From Combretum micranthum (taxonomy: Eukaryota > Streptophyta > Magnoliopsida > Myrtales > Combretaceae), in the NCBI GenBank assembly GCA_024138025.1, contig JAMXBD010000430.1, positions 1 to 64,000 on the forward strand: DNA of 64,000 nucleotides, written 5' to 3'. Within the stretch, counting starts at the first letter, position 1. Every line of letters begins with the position of its first letter. The notes beneath the pieces are model-generated. The model was not told where the DNA came from. It made no database searches and saw only the letters and a program-made list of their open reading frames with translations. Position numbers and translations under genes: made by a program. This document shows, one piece after another, positions 1-9,713 of this stretch.

Positions 1-72
1 GGCCTTAACATATGAAGATGCTCTAATCATGAGTCTTGGAATGGCACTAACTTTATTCAACAAATGGAAGAT

Positions 73-268
73 GACAATACATTAAGAGGTAGATTATGAA
101 TTTGCGGTCCTAATCATACAAGCAAAGTAAATATTTCTCATCATGGACATATAGCAAAATTAAGGATAGGCGACAATACTATTAAGAGGTATTATGAATT
201 TGCGGTCCTAATCATACAAGCAAAGTAAATATTCTCATCATGGACATATAGCAAAATTAAGGATAGGC
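73..268. repeat. Two-copy tandem duplication, unit about 98 bp
   Basis: Copy 1 (73-171) and copy 2 (172-268) run head to tail with no spacer. Both begin GACAATAC and end GGATAGGC. They differ by a few single-base changes and small indels near the start (TTAAGAGGTAGATTATG against TTAAGAGGTATTATG). The high identity suggests a fairly recent local duplication. No coding content is seen. Confidence 0.9.
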
Positions 269-787
269 GTAATAACCGAAATCGATTAATTTTCAAAACT
301 TCAAAAATTCATAACTCACAAAATACACCTCCATTTCCAAGTCCACAAGAGACATGGTGATCCTGGTTCCATGTTCTTCAAAACAAGAGCACTCTTGATA
401 AAGTTTCTCTAGCCTCCAAATTTAGGACAAATCGAAGCATCAAGTTTTCGGCAAAAAAGCCGATTCAATATTCTAAAGTTACACATATAAACTCTTCGTT
501 TTTACTTACTACATTATATTCCTTAAGCTTAGAAGAGTGTTTTTTCGTATTGTATAGGTGAAAACTTTGACTTCTTGAGCCCACCTTCAGATTATTTCGA
601 TAATCAATGATGCCGCCACGATGAGTGGGATATTTGATGATTTACTACTTACTTGTGTGTTATACTATTGTTGTATTGTTGTGCTATGTTGTATTGGTGA
701 TAGTTTTAAGTTAAAAATACTTATAAAGGTGTTAAAAGTCGTGAAAATACCAACTGAAGCTTCCATAGTAAGTATGGAGCGCAAATC
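269..787. other. Intergenic, nothing recognised
   Basis: AT-rich sequence with no coding pattern, RNA gene or terminal repeat that I can see. The short open frame starting at 621 encodes a composition-driven hydrophobic stretch and is not a credible gene. Confidence 0.5.
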
Positions 788-1171
788 AATCTATACCACC
801 ATTATATATGACCCATGTATTTTGGTGATGTACATGTAAAAATGAAGATTCTATACCACCATTATACATGACCTGTGTACTTTGGTGGTTTATGTGTATA
901 AACGGAGATCTTACACTACCCTTGTACATGACCCGTATACTTTGGTGGTGTATGCGTAAAAACGGGGATTCTATATTACCTTTGTACACTATCCATGTTG
1001 TTTGATTATGTATGTGTAAAAAAAAAAAAAAAGATTTTATACGATCCTCATACACGTGTACTTTGGTATGTATGTATATTTCTTTATCAACATGTATTTT
1101 TTATGCAAATAAAGTCCTACACAACCCCTGTGCACTACCCGTGTACATTGGTCGTATATGTATAAAAATGA
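788..1171. repeat. Minisatellite, about 60-bp unit, roughly six degenerate copies
   Basis: Units begin near 788, 850, 910, 970, 1031 and 1107. Each contains CTATACCACCATTATA-like sequence, a GTACATGACCCGTGTA-like core, TTTGGTGGTGTATG and an A-rich end. The period is a multiple of three, so a long open frame appears on the minus strand with a 20-residue periodicity; this is a by-product of the repeat. Copies diverge toward the right end, where the array is interrupted by A(15). Confidence 0.85.
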
Positions 1172-2540
1172 ACGAAATAAAAGAAAATAGATGCCAAACC
1201 TAATCTACCTCACCCCGAGCACGGCTGTGCATAAATGGTCTTATAGAGCCTTTAGAATATGTTTCAATATCCTTAAGCCATGTAAGCCACTTAAGCTATT
1301 CCTACAACTGAATAGCCATCTACGCAAGTTGTGTAGCTTATTGGTGCATGTTACCAATTTTCCATTTTTGAGGAATTCTTACTTCCAATTTGGTATTCCG
1401 CTTAACTCATTCCATTAACTTAACTAAACACTTTAAGACATGAATTTAAGCCTCAAAACTAATAATATGGATCCAAGTCAGAGAAAAACATGCAAATGAC
1501 CCGAAGCATGATAAAACACTAATATTGGTGCATAAATTGCTTGAATTGGTTCTTGTGTGAATTGTTGTTTTCACCCATATCTTACTTATCTAGAGTGGAA
1601 TGCATATTGGTTGATCACCGTAAATTTATTAATGATTATTAGATTATAATTAAAATAAAGACATGCATTGCATGGTATTGCATTTTATACGTCGTTACCG
1701 TCCGATGATGGAATGAGGGGAAAATTTTAGTTATAGATATATCCACTTCATTTAAGTTAAGCTCCCTTCGAATTGAGCACTTAATGCCTTCGTGAGGAAA
1801 AAAAATTAAGTTAAGTTAAGTTTTAGTTTTGTAGAATGAACTAAATGATATAAGGAAGTCGTGGTCTATGAAACCATGTCAAACTATTGCCTCGGGTTTA
1901 ATCGTAATCTACCCCTGACTAGAGCACTTAAGGCCGCAATGGGACTTATGATACGTAAATTTAAGTTTGGATGAGCAGGATGTTGACGGAACTAAGTATT
2001 CCCCAAATCTTAGGTCAATGAGGGGTTAAATCTTGGACCTCACACTAATTACCAGAAGACCACATGTGATGTTTGCATTACATATGATTGTACATGCATA
2101 GCATATGTTTGATAACTTGTTTGCTTGATTGTAGAGTTGTAATGAGGATATTGCACTCCCATCTCACTAAACTGTGGTTTTGCACACGCTCCTATAGTGT
2201 GACTCATTGTGTAAGTCACCCAATATAGGTTTATAATCCAATCAGGCACTTCACTCCAATGAGCTAGCTGATTTTTGGATTCTCAGGGAGATTTTTGCAA
2301 GAAAGACTAGATAGAGGATCGACCTATCTTATATCTTGATGTTTAAGTCCTGTGGACATATTATGTTTTTGTGTTTAAGTAATCTCAGTTAAGAAGACAA
2401 TTGAAGTGATGATAAGATGGCATCTATAAAGCCTTACTTTTGTTAAAGGTAGTTGGTTTGATTCCTAGGCATTATTGTTAAGACGCTTCACGAATGCTAT
2501 TATGACCGATGTGAGCATTCGTGGTGGGTTATCACAACCA
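1172..2540. other. Intergenic, probable LTR debris
   Basis: No gene is seen. The right half (about 1640-2540) leads into an LTR-like terminus and may be the body of an old LTR, but I could not find the matching start or a second copy in the window. An AAGTTAAGTT micro-repeat lies near 1806-1822. Confidence 0.35.
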
Positions 2541-2586
2541 GTGTACCCTCCGGGGCCTAACATTTCAATTATAGAGCCATGGTTAA
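2541..2586 (+). mobile_element. Orphan LTR 3' end with primer-binding-like site
   Basis: The stretch GGGGCCTAACA ends at 2562 in the CA expected at an LTR 3' end. It is followed at 2571-2584 by ATAGAGCCATGGTT, which resembles the TATCAGAGCCATGG-type minus-strand primer site (initiator-Met tRNA complement) of many plant gypsy elements. No internal gag/pol follows, because another element begins at 2973. It is therefore probably a 5' LTR remnant whose body was lost. This is inference from two short motifs. Confidence 0.4.
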
Positions 2587-2972
2587 ATATAATTAAGTAA
2601 AAAAAAAGTGTATATATATACGTATGTATAGTTTTCCATTTAAAATCTAAGATATAACATAATATTATTTTCCTAAAACATTTAAAATCATGAGGGTCTG
2701 TCCTTTCAAAACCTTAAAAGATATAATATATATGTGTGTTTATATGTATATATATCTAATAAAACTATCTTTTTTCCTTTTGTTGGTTCCTTACTTAGTG
2801 GTTTCTCTTCTCCCTCTCCAAACCATAAATAATTCTTGAAGAATCTTAAAAGAATATTAGTGATAAATTGTTTTCTCTTTCCTTATTTTCAATTTTGATA
2901 AAAAAAAAAGGGTATGGAAGTTGAAAGCTTGAAGTTATTGGGTCATAATTGCCAAAATTTTTGAAGGAGTAG
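2587..2972. other. Intergenic, AT-rich
   Basis: Contains short (TA)n and poly-A runs around 2605-2625 and 2725-2755. No gene or RNA is recognised. Confidence 0.5.
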
Positions 2973-3433
2973 TGGATGAAAGACTACGTGGTATAACATT
3001 TGACACTTAATAGAAGTAGTTACATGTAACAAACATTAGGACTGAGTCAAATAAGTTATAGCAAATGCAATTACTTTAACTTACAATATCTCTAACTACA
3101 TGTAACCACTATAGTAAACCTATATACAAGGATTGTTATAAATAAATATATGATGAATTGAATTGGGTTACATCCCAGTTTACCAACATTATGCCTTATT
3201 TATGAGTTATTAGGAGTAGGAGCAACTTAAAATCGCTTAAAATGCACCTACATTCATACAACAACATATTAGATAGTAAACCCTAGTTTTAGAGAGAAGA
3301 CACAAGAGACAAGGGAGAAGAGACTTAGCTAATTCATGAAAGTAAAGTGAGGCTGTGGAAAGTGATATCAGAAATAGGGTTTAGTCTTCAAGAAGGGGCT
3401 GGGCTTAGTTTGTTAGTGGGTCGTAGCCTAACA
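2973..3433 (+). repeat. 5' LTR of the gypsy element
   Basis: 461 bp, starting TGGATG and ending CCTAACA. It aligns end to end with 7841-8304. A TATA-like TATAAATAAATA lies near 3137-3148, and an AGAGAGAAGACACAAGAGA purine tract follows near 3292, consistent with U3-R layout. The sequence just inside (3434-3450, TTTTGGTGCTCTAGCTT) takes the primer-site position but is not the common Met-tRNA type. Confidence 0.9.
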
Positions 3434-3689
3434 TTTTGGTGCTCTAGCTTGTCTGGTTCATGGCTTTAATGACAAGAAACAATTAAGGCGACATGGCATT
3501 AGAAATGGATACATCAATAATGTTATTGGCCAATCAACAGCAATAACAACAGTTCGAGAAACATTCTCATATATTATTCTAAGAACTATCTTGAAGAATG
3601 GAATAAATAGAATTGCAGTGTTCTCAGACTCAACAGACTACATGAACATTACATGAGTTTGGATAGTCATCAATGAACAAAAGAATAGA

Positions 3690-4500
3690 GGGTTTGACAA
3701 GAAATATCAAATTAAAATTACACAAATTTTTTGGGAAACAGGAAATTGATATTCACAGCTCAACAATTTTTCAACTTTTATAAAGTTAAAGAATCGGATC
3801 GGGTCATTGTTTCATCATTTGCCATAGAGGGAGATGCCTTAGATTGGTACCAATGGATGCACATCGACAACCAAATTTCAACTTAGGAAGCTTTCTTGAA
3901 ATCGTTGAGGCAAGGTTCGGTCCATCCGAATATGATGACCCATAAGGAGCCCTGTTTAAACTCAAGATAAAGGATCAGTCAGTCAATATCAAATTTCTAG
4001 GTTATCAGAAAAATTTATTTTGAGTTGCTTTATTTCAAGTCTAAAGATGCATATTAGAAGGGAATTACAAATAGCAAGCCAAGCAGTTAGAAGAAGTAGC
4101 ATTGGCCAAATTGCATGAAGCAAAGTACAATGATCAATATCAATATAATAGTAGAAATGCAAATATGGAGTCAAATGTTACAAAACCACAATCTATCTTG
4201 AAGACACCATTTGCAACACCAGTTACCATATATACAAGTAAGAATACTGTTCAAGAAAAGTCGAAGACCATACCCATTCAAAAGTTGACAACAGAAAAAT
4301 ACAACAAAGACATGAGAAAGTTTTGTGTTTCAAGGATGATGAAAAGTTTAATAAGTTTCATAGATACAAAGCAAAAATCATGATTTTGTAGACTAATATA
4401 GTAGATGATGATGTTGATGATGCTATTGATGATGATGTTGATGACGCTATTGATGATGATTGTAACAATTTAGATGATAATGGAAATTTTTTCATTAGTT
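3690..4500 (+). pseudogene. Gypsy gag remnant
   Basis: Would encode the nucleocapsid/capsid polyprotein that packages element RNA. Recognisable pieces are an EARFGPSEYDD stretch (about 3905-3942) with an ALFKLK block after it, and an LAKLHEAKYNDQYQYN stretch at 4102-4150, both typical of the gag C-terminal half in plant gypsy elements. The segment is split by stops, including TAA at 3943-3945 where glutamine is expected after DDP. A low-complexity acidic run of GATGATGATGTTGATGA units spans about 4403-4462, between gag and protease. No CCHC knuckle was found. Confidence 0.75.
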
Positions 4501-4550
4501 ATCATGCCTTGTCGGGGGACATGGTGCCTCAAACATTGAAATTTATCAGA

Positions 4551-7500
4551 AAAATTAAGAATAAGTGTGTGAATGCATTAGTAGATACAGGAAGCACGCA
4601 TAATTTCATTCAAACCCGAATTGCAAAATACTTGGGATTACCAATTATTCATACTAATACTTTTAATGTGATGATTGGTAACAGTTAGAAATTAAGTTGT
4701 GAAGGGCAATGTACAAATGTTTCTATTGAAATTTAAGAATTTACGTTCGATATTTCTCTATGTGTTTTATCTATTCAGGTTGTAGATATTGTATTGGGAG
4801 TACAATGGTTAGAAGGATTAGCAACAACTACGATTGATTATAGTAAATTGTGGATGGCTTATTGGGATAGAGGAAAACAGAGAATGTTGACGGGTATAGA
4901 ACATACAGTTCAACAGATATCACATTATCAATTTTGACGATTGATTCAAGTTGATGTAGTAGCATCATTATTTGAATTAGTAGCTCAGGTGGAACAATAA
5001 GCTTCATCAAATACTGTCAACAACAATTCGTTATCTTAATTATTTGGTAGATTCTCGAAGCTCTTTGAGACACCATCATCATTGCCTCCAAATAAATCAA
5101 TTCAGCATAGTATCCATTTAAAATCAGGTGTCTCAACCATCAATGTTAAACTATACAGATACCCACATTTTCAAAAGGGGGAAATAGAGAAACAAGTGCG
5201 AGAGATGTTAGATCAAGGCACAATACAAAACAATAGTAGTCCTTTTTCATCACCAGTATTACTCGTGAAGAAGAAAGATAGGTCATTAAGGTTTTGCATC
5301 GATTATAGAGCCTTAAATTAGGTTACAATCAAAGATGAATCTCTGATACCATCTATAGATGAGCTATTAAAGAAGTTAAGACATGTAACTGTCTTTTCAA
5401 AGTTGGATCTCAAAGTAGGGTATCACCAAATTCGTATGGAGAAAGACGTCATGCATAAGATAGCATTTAGATCCACGAAGGCTACTATGAATTTTTAGCA
5501 ATGCCTTTTGGATTATGCAACACTTCTGCTACATTTCATTCGATCATGAACAACATATCCAAACCACATTTAAGGAAATTCATGATTGTATTCTTCGATG
5601 ATATATTGGCGTATAGTGAGTCAATCGAAGCTCATGTTGCACACTTATTAGTGGTGTTTTAAATATTGTTGGACAACACTCTTTATTTGAAAAAGACTAA
5701 GTGTGCTTTTGGTGTAGACTTAATTGAGTACTTAGGACTTATTGTGTCCAGAGGTTTTGTTCAACTGAATCCTACTAAGACAGAAGGCATTTCTAAGTGG
5801 CCAATACGTTTGAATATAAAGTAGCTTTGGGCATTTTTAGGTCTTTTAGGGTATTATAAGAGGTTTATCAAGGTATTTGCTACTATTGTAGCACCTTTAA
5901 CCGATTTATTAAAGAAAGAAGCCCTTGTGTGGTCTACTAAAGCTCTGAATTCTTTTTTGCAGTTGAGTAGGCATTGTGTTCAGCACCTTTACTTTAACCT
6001 CCTGATTTTTTGAAGACTTTAGTTATAGAGATAGATGCCTTTGGTACAGGTGTGGGAGTAGTGTTATTACAAGATGAAAGACTCGTTTCTTTCTTTAGCA
6101 AGAAATTTCTCATACACATGTTAGAAACTTCTACATACATTCGGAAATTACATGCCTTGGTAGCAGCTATTAAAAAATGGAGACAATATCTATTAGGAGC
6201 ACATATTATTGGCCATACAGATCATAAAATTTTAAAAGAATTGCTCATACAGGTTATTCAAACACTTGATCAACGGAAATACTTAGTCAAGTTATTAGGC
6301 CATGACTATAGTATTGTTTATAAGGCAGGGAAAGGTAATACAGTGGCTGATGCACTTTCTCGACAAAATGATGGACAATTAATGGCTATTTCTATGCCAT
6401 AAGTAGAATTGGTGTCTTAATTAAAAGGCAAATATACCCAATTACCGGAGCTTAGAGATATTATCGGACAAATGGAAGAAAGACAGTATGATAGGAGGCC
6501 ATTGAAATGGATCAATGGGGGTGTTATATCATAAACGCCAATTATTTTTGTTCTTACATCATAGGTTATTCTTTAATATTAGCTGAATTTCATGATTCTC
6601 TAATGGAAGGTCATTTTGGTGCTGCTAAGACATACCATTGAATTTCATCTCAATTTTTTTAGGATGGTATGAGAAAGTAGTAACAGATTATTGTAGGAAT
6701 TGTATGGTTTGTTGACAAATCAAGTATTCCACTAAATCACCACAAGGATTACTTGATCCACTTCCAATTCTAGAAAAAGTTTAGGAAGACATTTCTACAA
6801 ATTTCATTTCATGTTTACCCATATCTCATAGGAAAACAGTGATTCTAATGGTACTTGACAGATTATCTAAGTATTTCCGCTTAGGTACCTTAGAATCTCA
6901 TTATGGAGCAACAAAAGTAGCACAACTTTTTATTGATATGGTTGCCAAATTACATGGATTTCCGAAATCTATTTTATCAACCAAGATCATATTTTTCTTA
7001 GCCAATTTTGGCAAGAATTATTTCAATTAAATGGCACAAAACTAAGGTATAGTTCGTCTTATCACCCATAAATAGATGGCTAAACAGAGGTTCTAAACAA
7101 AGTGATTCAACAATATTTAAGGTGTTATGTTATGGATAGACCATAGGATTGGACATCATATTTGGCTTAGGCTGAATATTCTTATAATACTTCAGTTCAT
7201 GAAGGAAGTCAATTAACTCCCTTTTAATTGGTCTATGGAAGAGTTCCTCCAACTATTCCTTTATACAGAGAAGATTCTAACATAGCAGTAGACATGGACT
7301 TAATCACTCAAGATGAAGTATTAAGTTAGTTGAAAGCCAATTTATTGAAAGCATAACAAAGACTGAAGAAGAATGCTGACATGGATAGGACTGATGTTAC
7401 ATTTAGTCCTGGTGAGATGGTGATTGTAAAATTACAACCTTACAAACAAATTTGAGGTAGACAAAGCCTTTGTACAAAATCATCCAAATGCTATTATAGA

Positions 7501-7700
7501 CCTCATTGAATCATAAAGCATATTGAAAATAGTGCTTATAAGCTTATGTTACCGGAAAGATCTAAAATACATAATGTATTTCATGTTTCGGTCCAAGAGA
7601 AGGCAGTTGGATAGAATGTTCCAACACTGGATTTACCCATTGATGTTTATCGAAACCAACCAATGGTTAAACCATTAGCTATCTTAGCCAATTGACAATT
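4551..7700 (+). pseudogene. Gypsy pol remnant (protease, RT, RNase H, integrase)
   Basis: Protease: DTGSTHNF with the catalytic DTG at 4584-4592. RT: SSPVLLVKKKD and RFCIDYRALN (up to 5318), FSKLDLKVGYHQI, and the catalytic FFDD at 5591-5602. RNase H: IEIDAFGTGVG at 6022-6055, in the place of the usual DASGTG, up to about 6390. Integrase: zinc-region CRNC..C near 6690-6715, first-Asp block MVLDRLSKY at 6845-6871, and SSYHP..DG..TEV at 7051-7092. Frameshifts are visible near 5478 (just before the GYYEF block), 5950 and 6980. Premature stops occur mainly at expected Gln sites (5319, 5660, 5822, 7069, 7081, 7144, 7168, 7225, 7327, 7354). No functional protein can be made. Confidence 0.92.
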
Positions 7701-7840
7701 TTGAGGAATATTACATAGGTGTCTCGGATGCTACTTAGGAAGATCTATTAGGGTTTCAAATTGCATACCCAAATTTTCACATTAAAGACAAGTTGTTGTC
7801 TCAACAAAGGAAGCATATTGCTACAGTAAGAGAGCCTAGC

Positions 7841-8304
7841 TGAATGGAAGACTACGTAGTATAACATTTGATACTTAACAAAAGTAGTTACATGTAACAA
7901 ACATTAGGACTAAGTCAAATAAGTTATAACAAAGGTAACTACTTTAACTGTTAAAGCAATATCTCTAACTACATCCATCCACTATAGCAAATCTACATAC
8001 AAGGATTGCTATAAATAAACATATGATGAATGGAATCGAGTCATATCCCAGTTTACCAACATTATGCCTCATTTGTGAGTCATTAGGAGCGAGAGCAGCT
8101 CGATACCACTCAAAACACTTGCATTCATACAACAACATATTAGATAGTAAACCCTAGTTTTAGAGAGAAAACATGAGAGATAAGAGAGAAGAGACTTAGC
8201 TGATTTGTGAAAGTAAAGTGAGGCTAAGGAAAGAGATATCAGAAATACAATTTAGTCTCCAAGGAGGGGCTGGGCTTAGTTTGCAAGTAGGCCGTAGCCT
8301 AACA
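7841..8304 (+). repeat. 3' LTR of the gypsy element
   Basis: 464 bp, partner of 2973-3433. It starts TGAATGG and ends CCTAACA. The TATA-like CTATAAATAAACATA lies near 8009-8023. A purine stretch (GTAAGAGAG, about 7826-7834) is the best polypurine-tract candidate just upstream, but it is weak. Confidence 0.9.
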
Positions 8305-9050
8305 GCATTCTTGAGAGAATTTTGAGCATAAACGGTAAGTGCTATCATGTTTTGGGCTTTACCCTATAAAACATAAGAATTTTTGTGCTTTGGAAATGTT
8401 TTTGGAATTCTCAACATAAAAGAAAGGATTTTAAAAGCAACTTTTAAGTAAGATTTTATCAATCTTATGATTTCTTGTGTAATTGTTGGGTAAATTCTTA
8501 TTTAAATTAGTGTTTGAGTTTAAAGATTGTGTTTCTAAGGCGTTGTAATGTTGATCTTATCAATCTTATGATTTCTTGTGTAATTGTTAGTTAAATTCTC
8601 ATTTAAATTGAGGGATTGTGTTTCTCATAGGTTTTAATGATGACTTTGGTGTGAAAATGTATTTAGAGTGGAAAAAAGAAATAAAGAATTGATTTTGGTT
8701 TACAAATTGAAAGAATAAGTGATCTAGAAATACATGCTCCCAACACGATTGTGTTTACCCCTATATATGTTTTATGATAGATGTGTTTATACTTCCTTTT
8801 CACAAAAATAGGGCCTACAAGTGCATGGCTTGTAAAACATCAGTGTCACCATCTATGTAACCATCAGCAAATGCAATTTTTAAAATTTTTCTCCAAATCA
8901 AGACTCTTTTCTTGATAATTAATACTTTAACTTAATAATTCACGACTAAATTTCCTAATTTTTTTGAAAAATTAATTTGGTTGAAACCATGAAATTTTGA
9001 AACAATTTCATTTCTTTAAACTATACCATTTTCCAAATTAAACTAGTTTA
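8305..9050. other. Intergenic with a short internal duplication
   Basis: A phrase beginning ATCTTATGATTTCTTGTGTA occurs twice (about 8461 and 8562), each followed by AATTGTT..GTTAAATTCT. This is a local ~100-bp duplication. No gene is seen. Confidence 0.6.
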
Positions 9051-9060
9051 AATTGATAGG

Positions 9061-9713
9061 GCATTACTGCGCAGGATTAGTTTCACTGATTCTAATATCA
9101 CGTTAGATATGCAGAAATGGAATCGTAATTTCGGATTTCATTCTCATTCCTATATTTAGATGTATTTATAAATACCGGATGGGAGATTCGAATCCACCAT
9201 TGGGAAGGTAGAAATGCGATTTCATTCCATATTATTAATCATTACTATTATAATTATATTTTAATCCTCTTACATATTTATTACGTACATTTATTACTGA
9301 GGATTTTTTTAAAAAAAAATATCATATTGATTCCATGCATCCAAACTAATGTCAGGTTTGGTACGCAGGAATAAAGTCGAAATAATGGAATTGCAATTCT
9401 AGGTTTCATTCTCATTCCTATATTTAGTTACAATTTTAAAAGCTGGAATTGCGATTTTCGAGAATTAACGATTTTGGCTTTAAGAGAGAATTCGATTCCA
9501 CCCTTGGTATGGAATCGTGATTCCATTCCTTCATTGTATATTATCGTATTAAATTTTTTTTATTCTCCTATTTATTATTCAAATTAATTATTAGAGATAA
9601 TTTTTACCAATAACATGTGAATTTTATTTCATTCAATGATGATCCAAATAAAGAAATGGATTTACCATTTAGCCTTTCATTCCATTCTAAACAATTCCCC
9701 ATACCAAACATGA
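9061..9713. mobile_element. MITE-like element(s) with TTTGGTA termini
   Basis: TCAGGTTTGGTACG at 9352 and the reverse complement of TCATGTTTGGTATG ending at 9713 form imperfect terminal inverted repeats of a ~362-bp element full of GGAAT/ATTCC motifs. Immediately upstream, 9118-9160 repeats a block of the element (GGAAT..GATTTCATTCTCATTC CTATATTTAG, second copy about 9389-9430). This suggests two related copies side by side. Superfamily is undetermined; no clear target duplication. Confidence 0.55.

Larger units (their letters stand above)
2973..8304 (+). mobile_element. Ty3/gypsy LTR retrotransposon, near full length, inactive
   Basis: Two direct LTRs (2973-3433 and 7841-8304), each starting TG and ending CTAACA, flank about 4.4 kb with gag, protease, reverse transcriptase, RNase H and integrase remnants in that order. 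Integrase last is the Ty3/gypsy order. By eye the LTRs differ at roughly a tenth of positions, mostly C/T and G/A, so the insertion is old. A target duplication is not evident: AGTAG lies before the element and GCATT after it. The coding region is closed by many stops and several frameshifts. It may be a chromovirus, but no chromodomain could be confirmed. Confidence 0.93.

Noticed and set aside
786..1055. Minus-strand protein with repeating 20-residue units
   Set aside because: It is the translation of the 60-bp minisatellite and has no independent support.
788..1171. CRISPR-like array
   Set aside because: Units are contiguous degenerate tandem copies without unique spacers, in plant nuclear DNA.
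4403..4462. Acidic aspartate repeat as a distinct gene
   Set aside because: It is a simple GATGATGTTGAT repeat between gag and protease of the dead gypsy element.
3943..7356. UAA/UAG read as glutamine (altered genetic code)
   Set aside because: Both intact genes in the window end in ordinary stops and use CAA/CAG for Gln, and the gypsy element also has frameshifts. C-to-T decay of a dead element explains the pattern.
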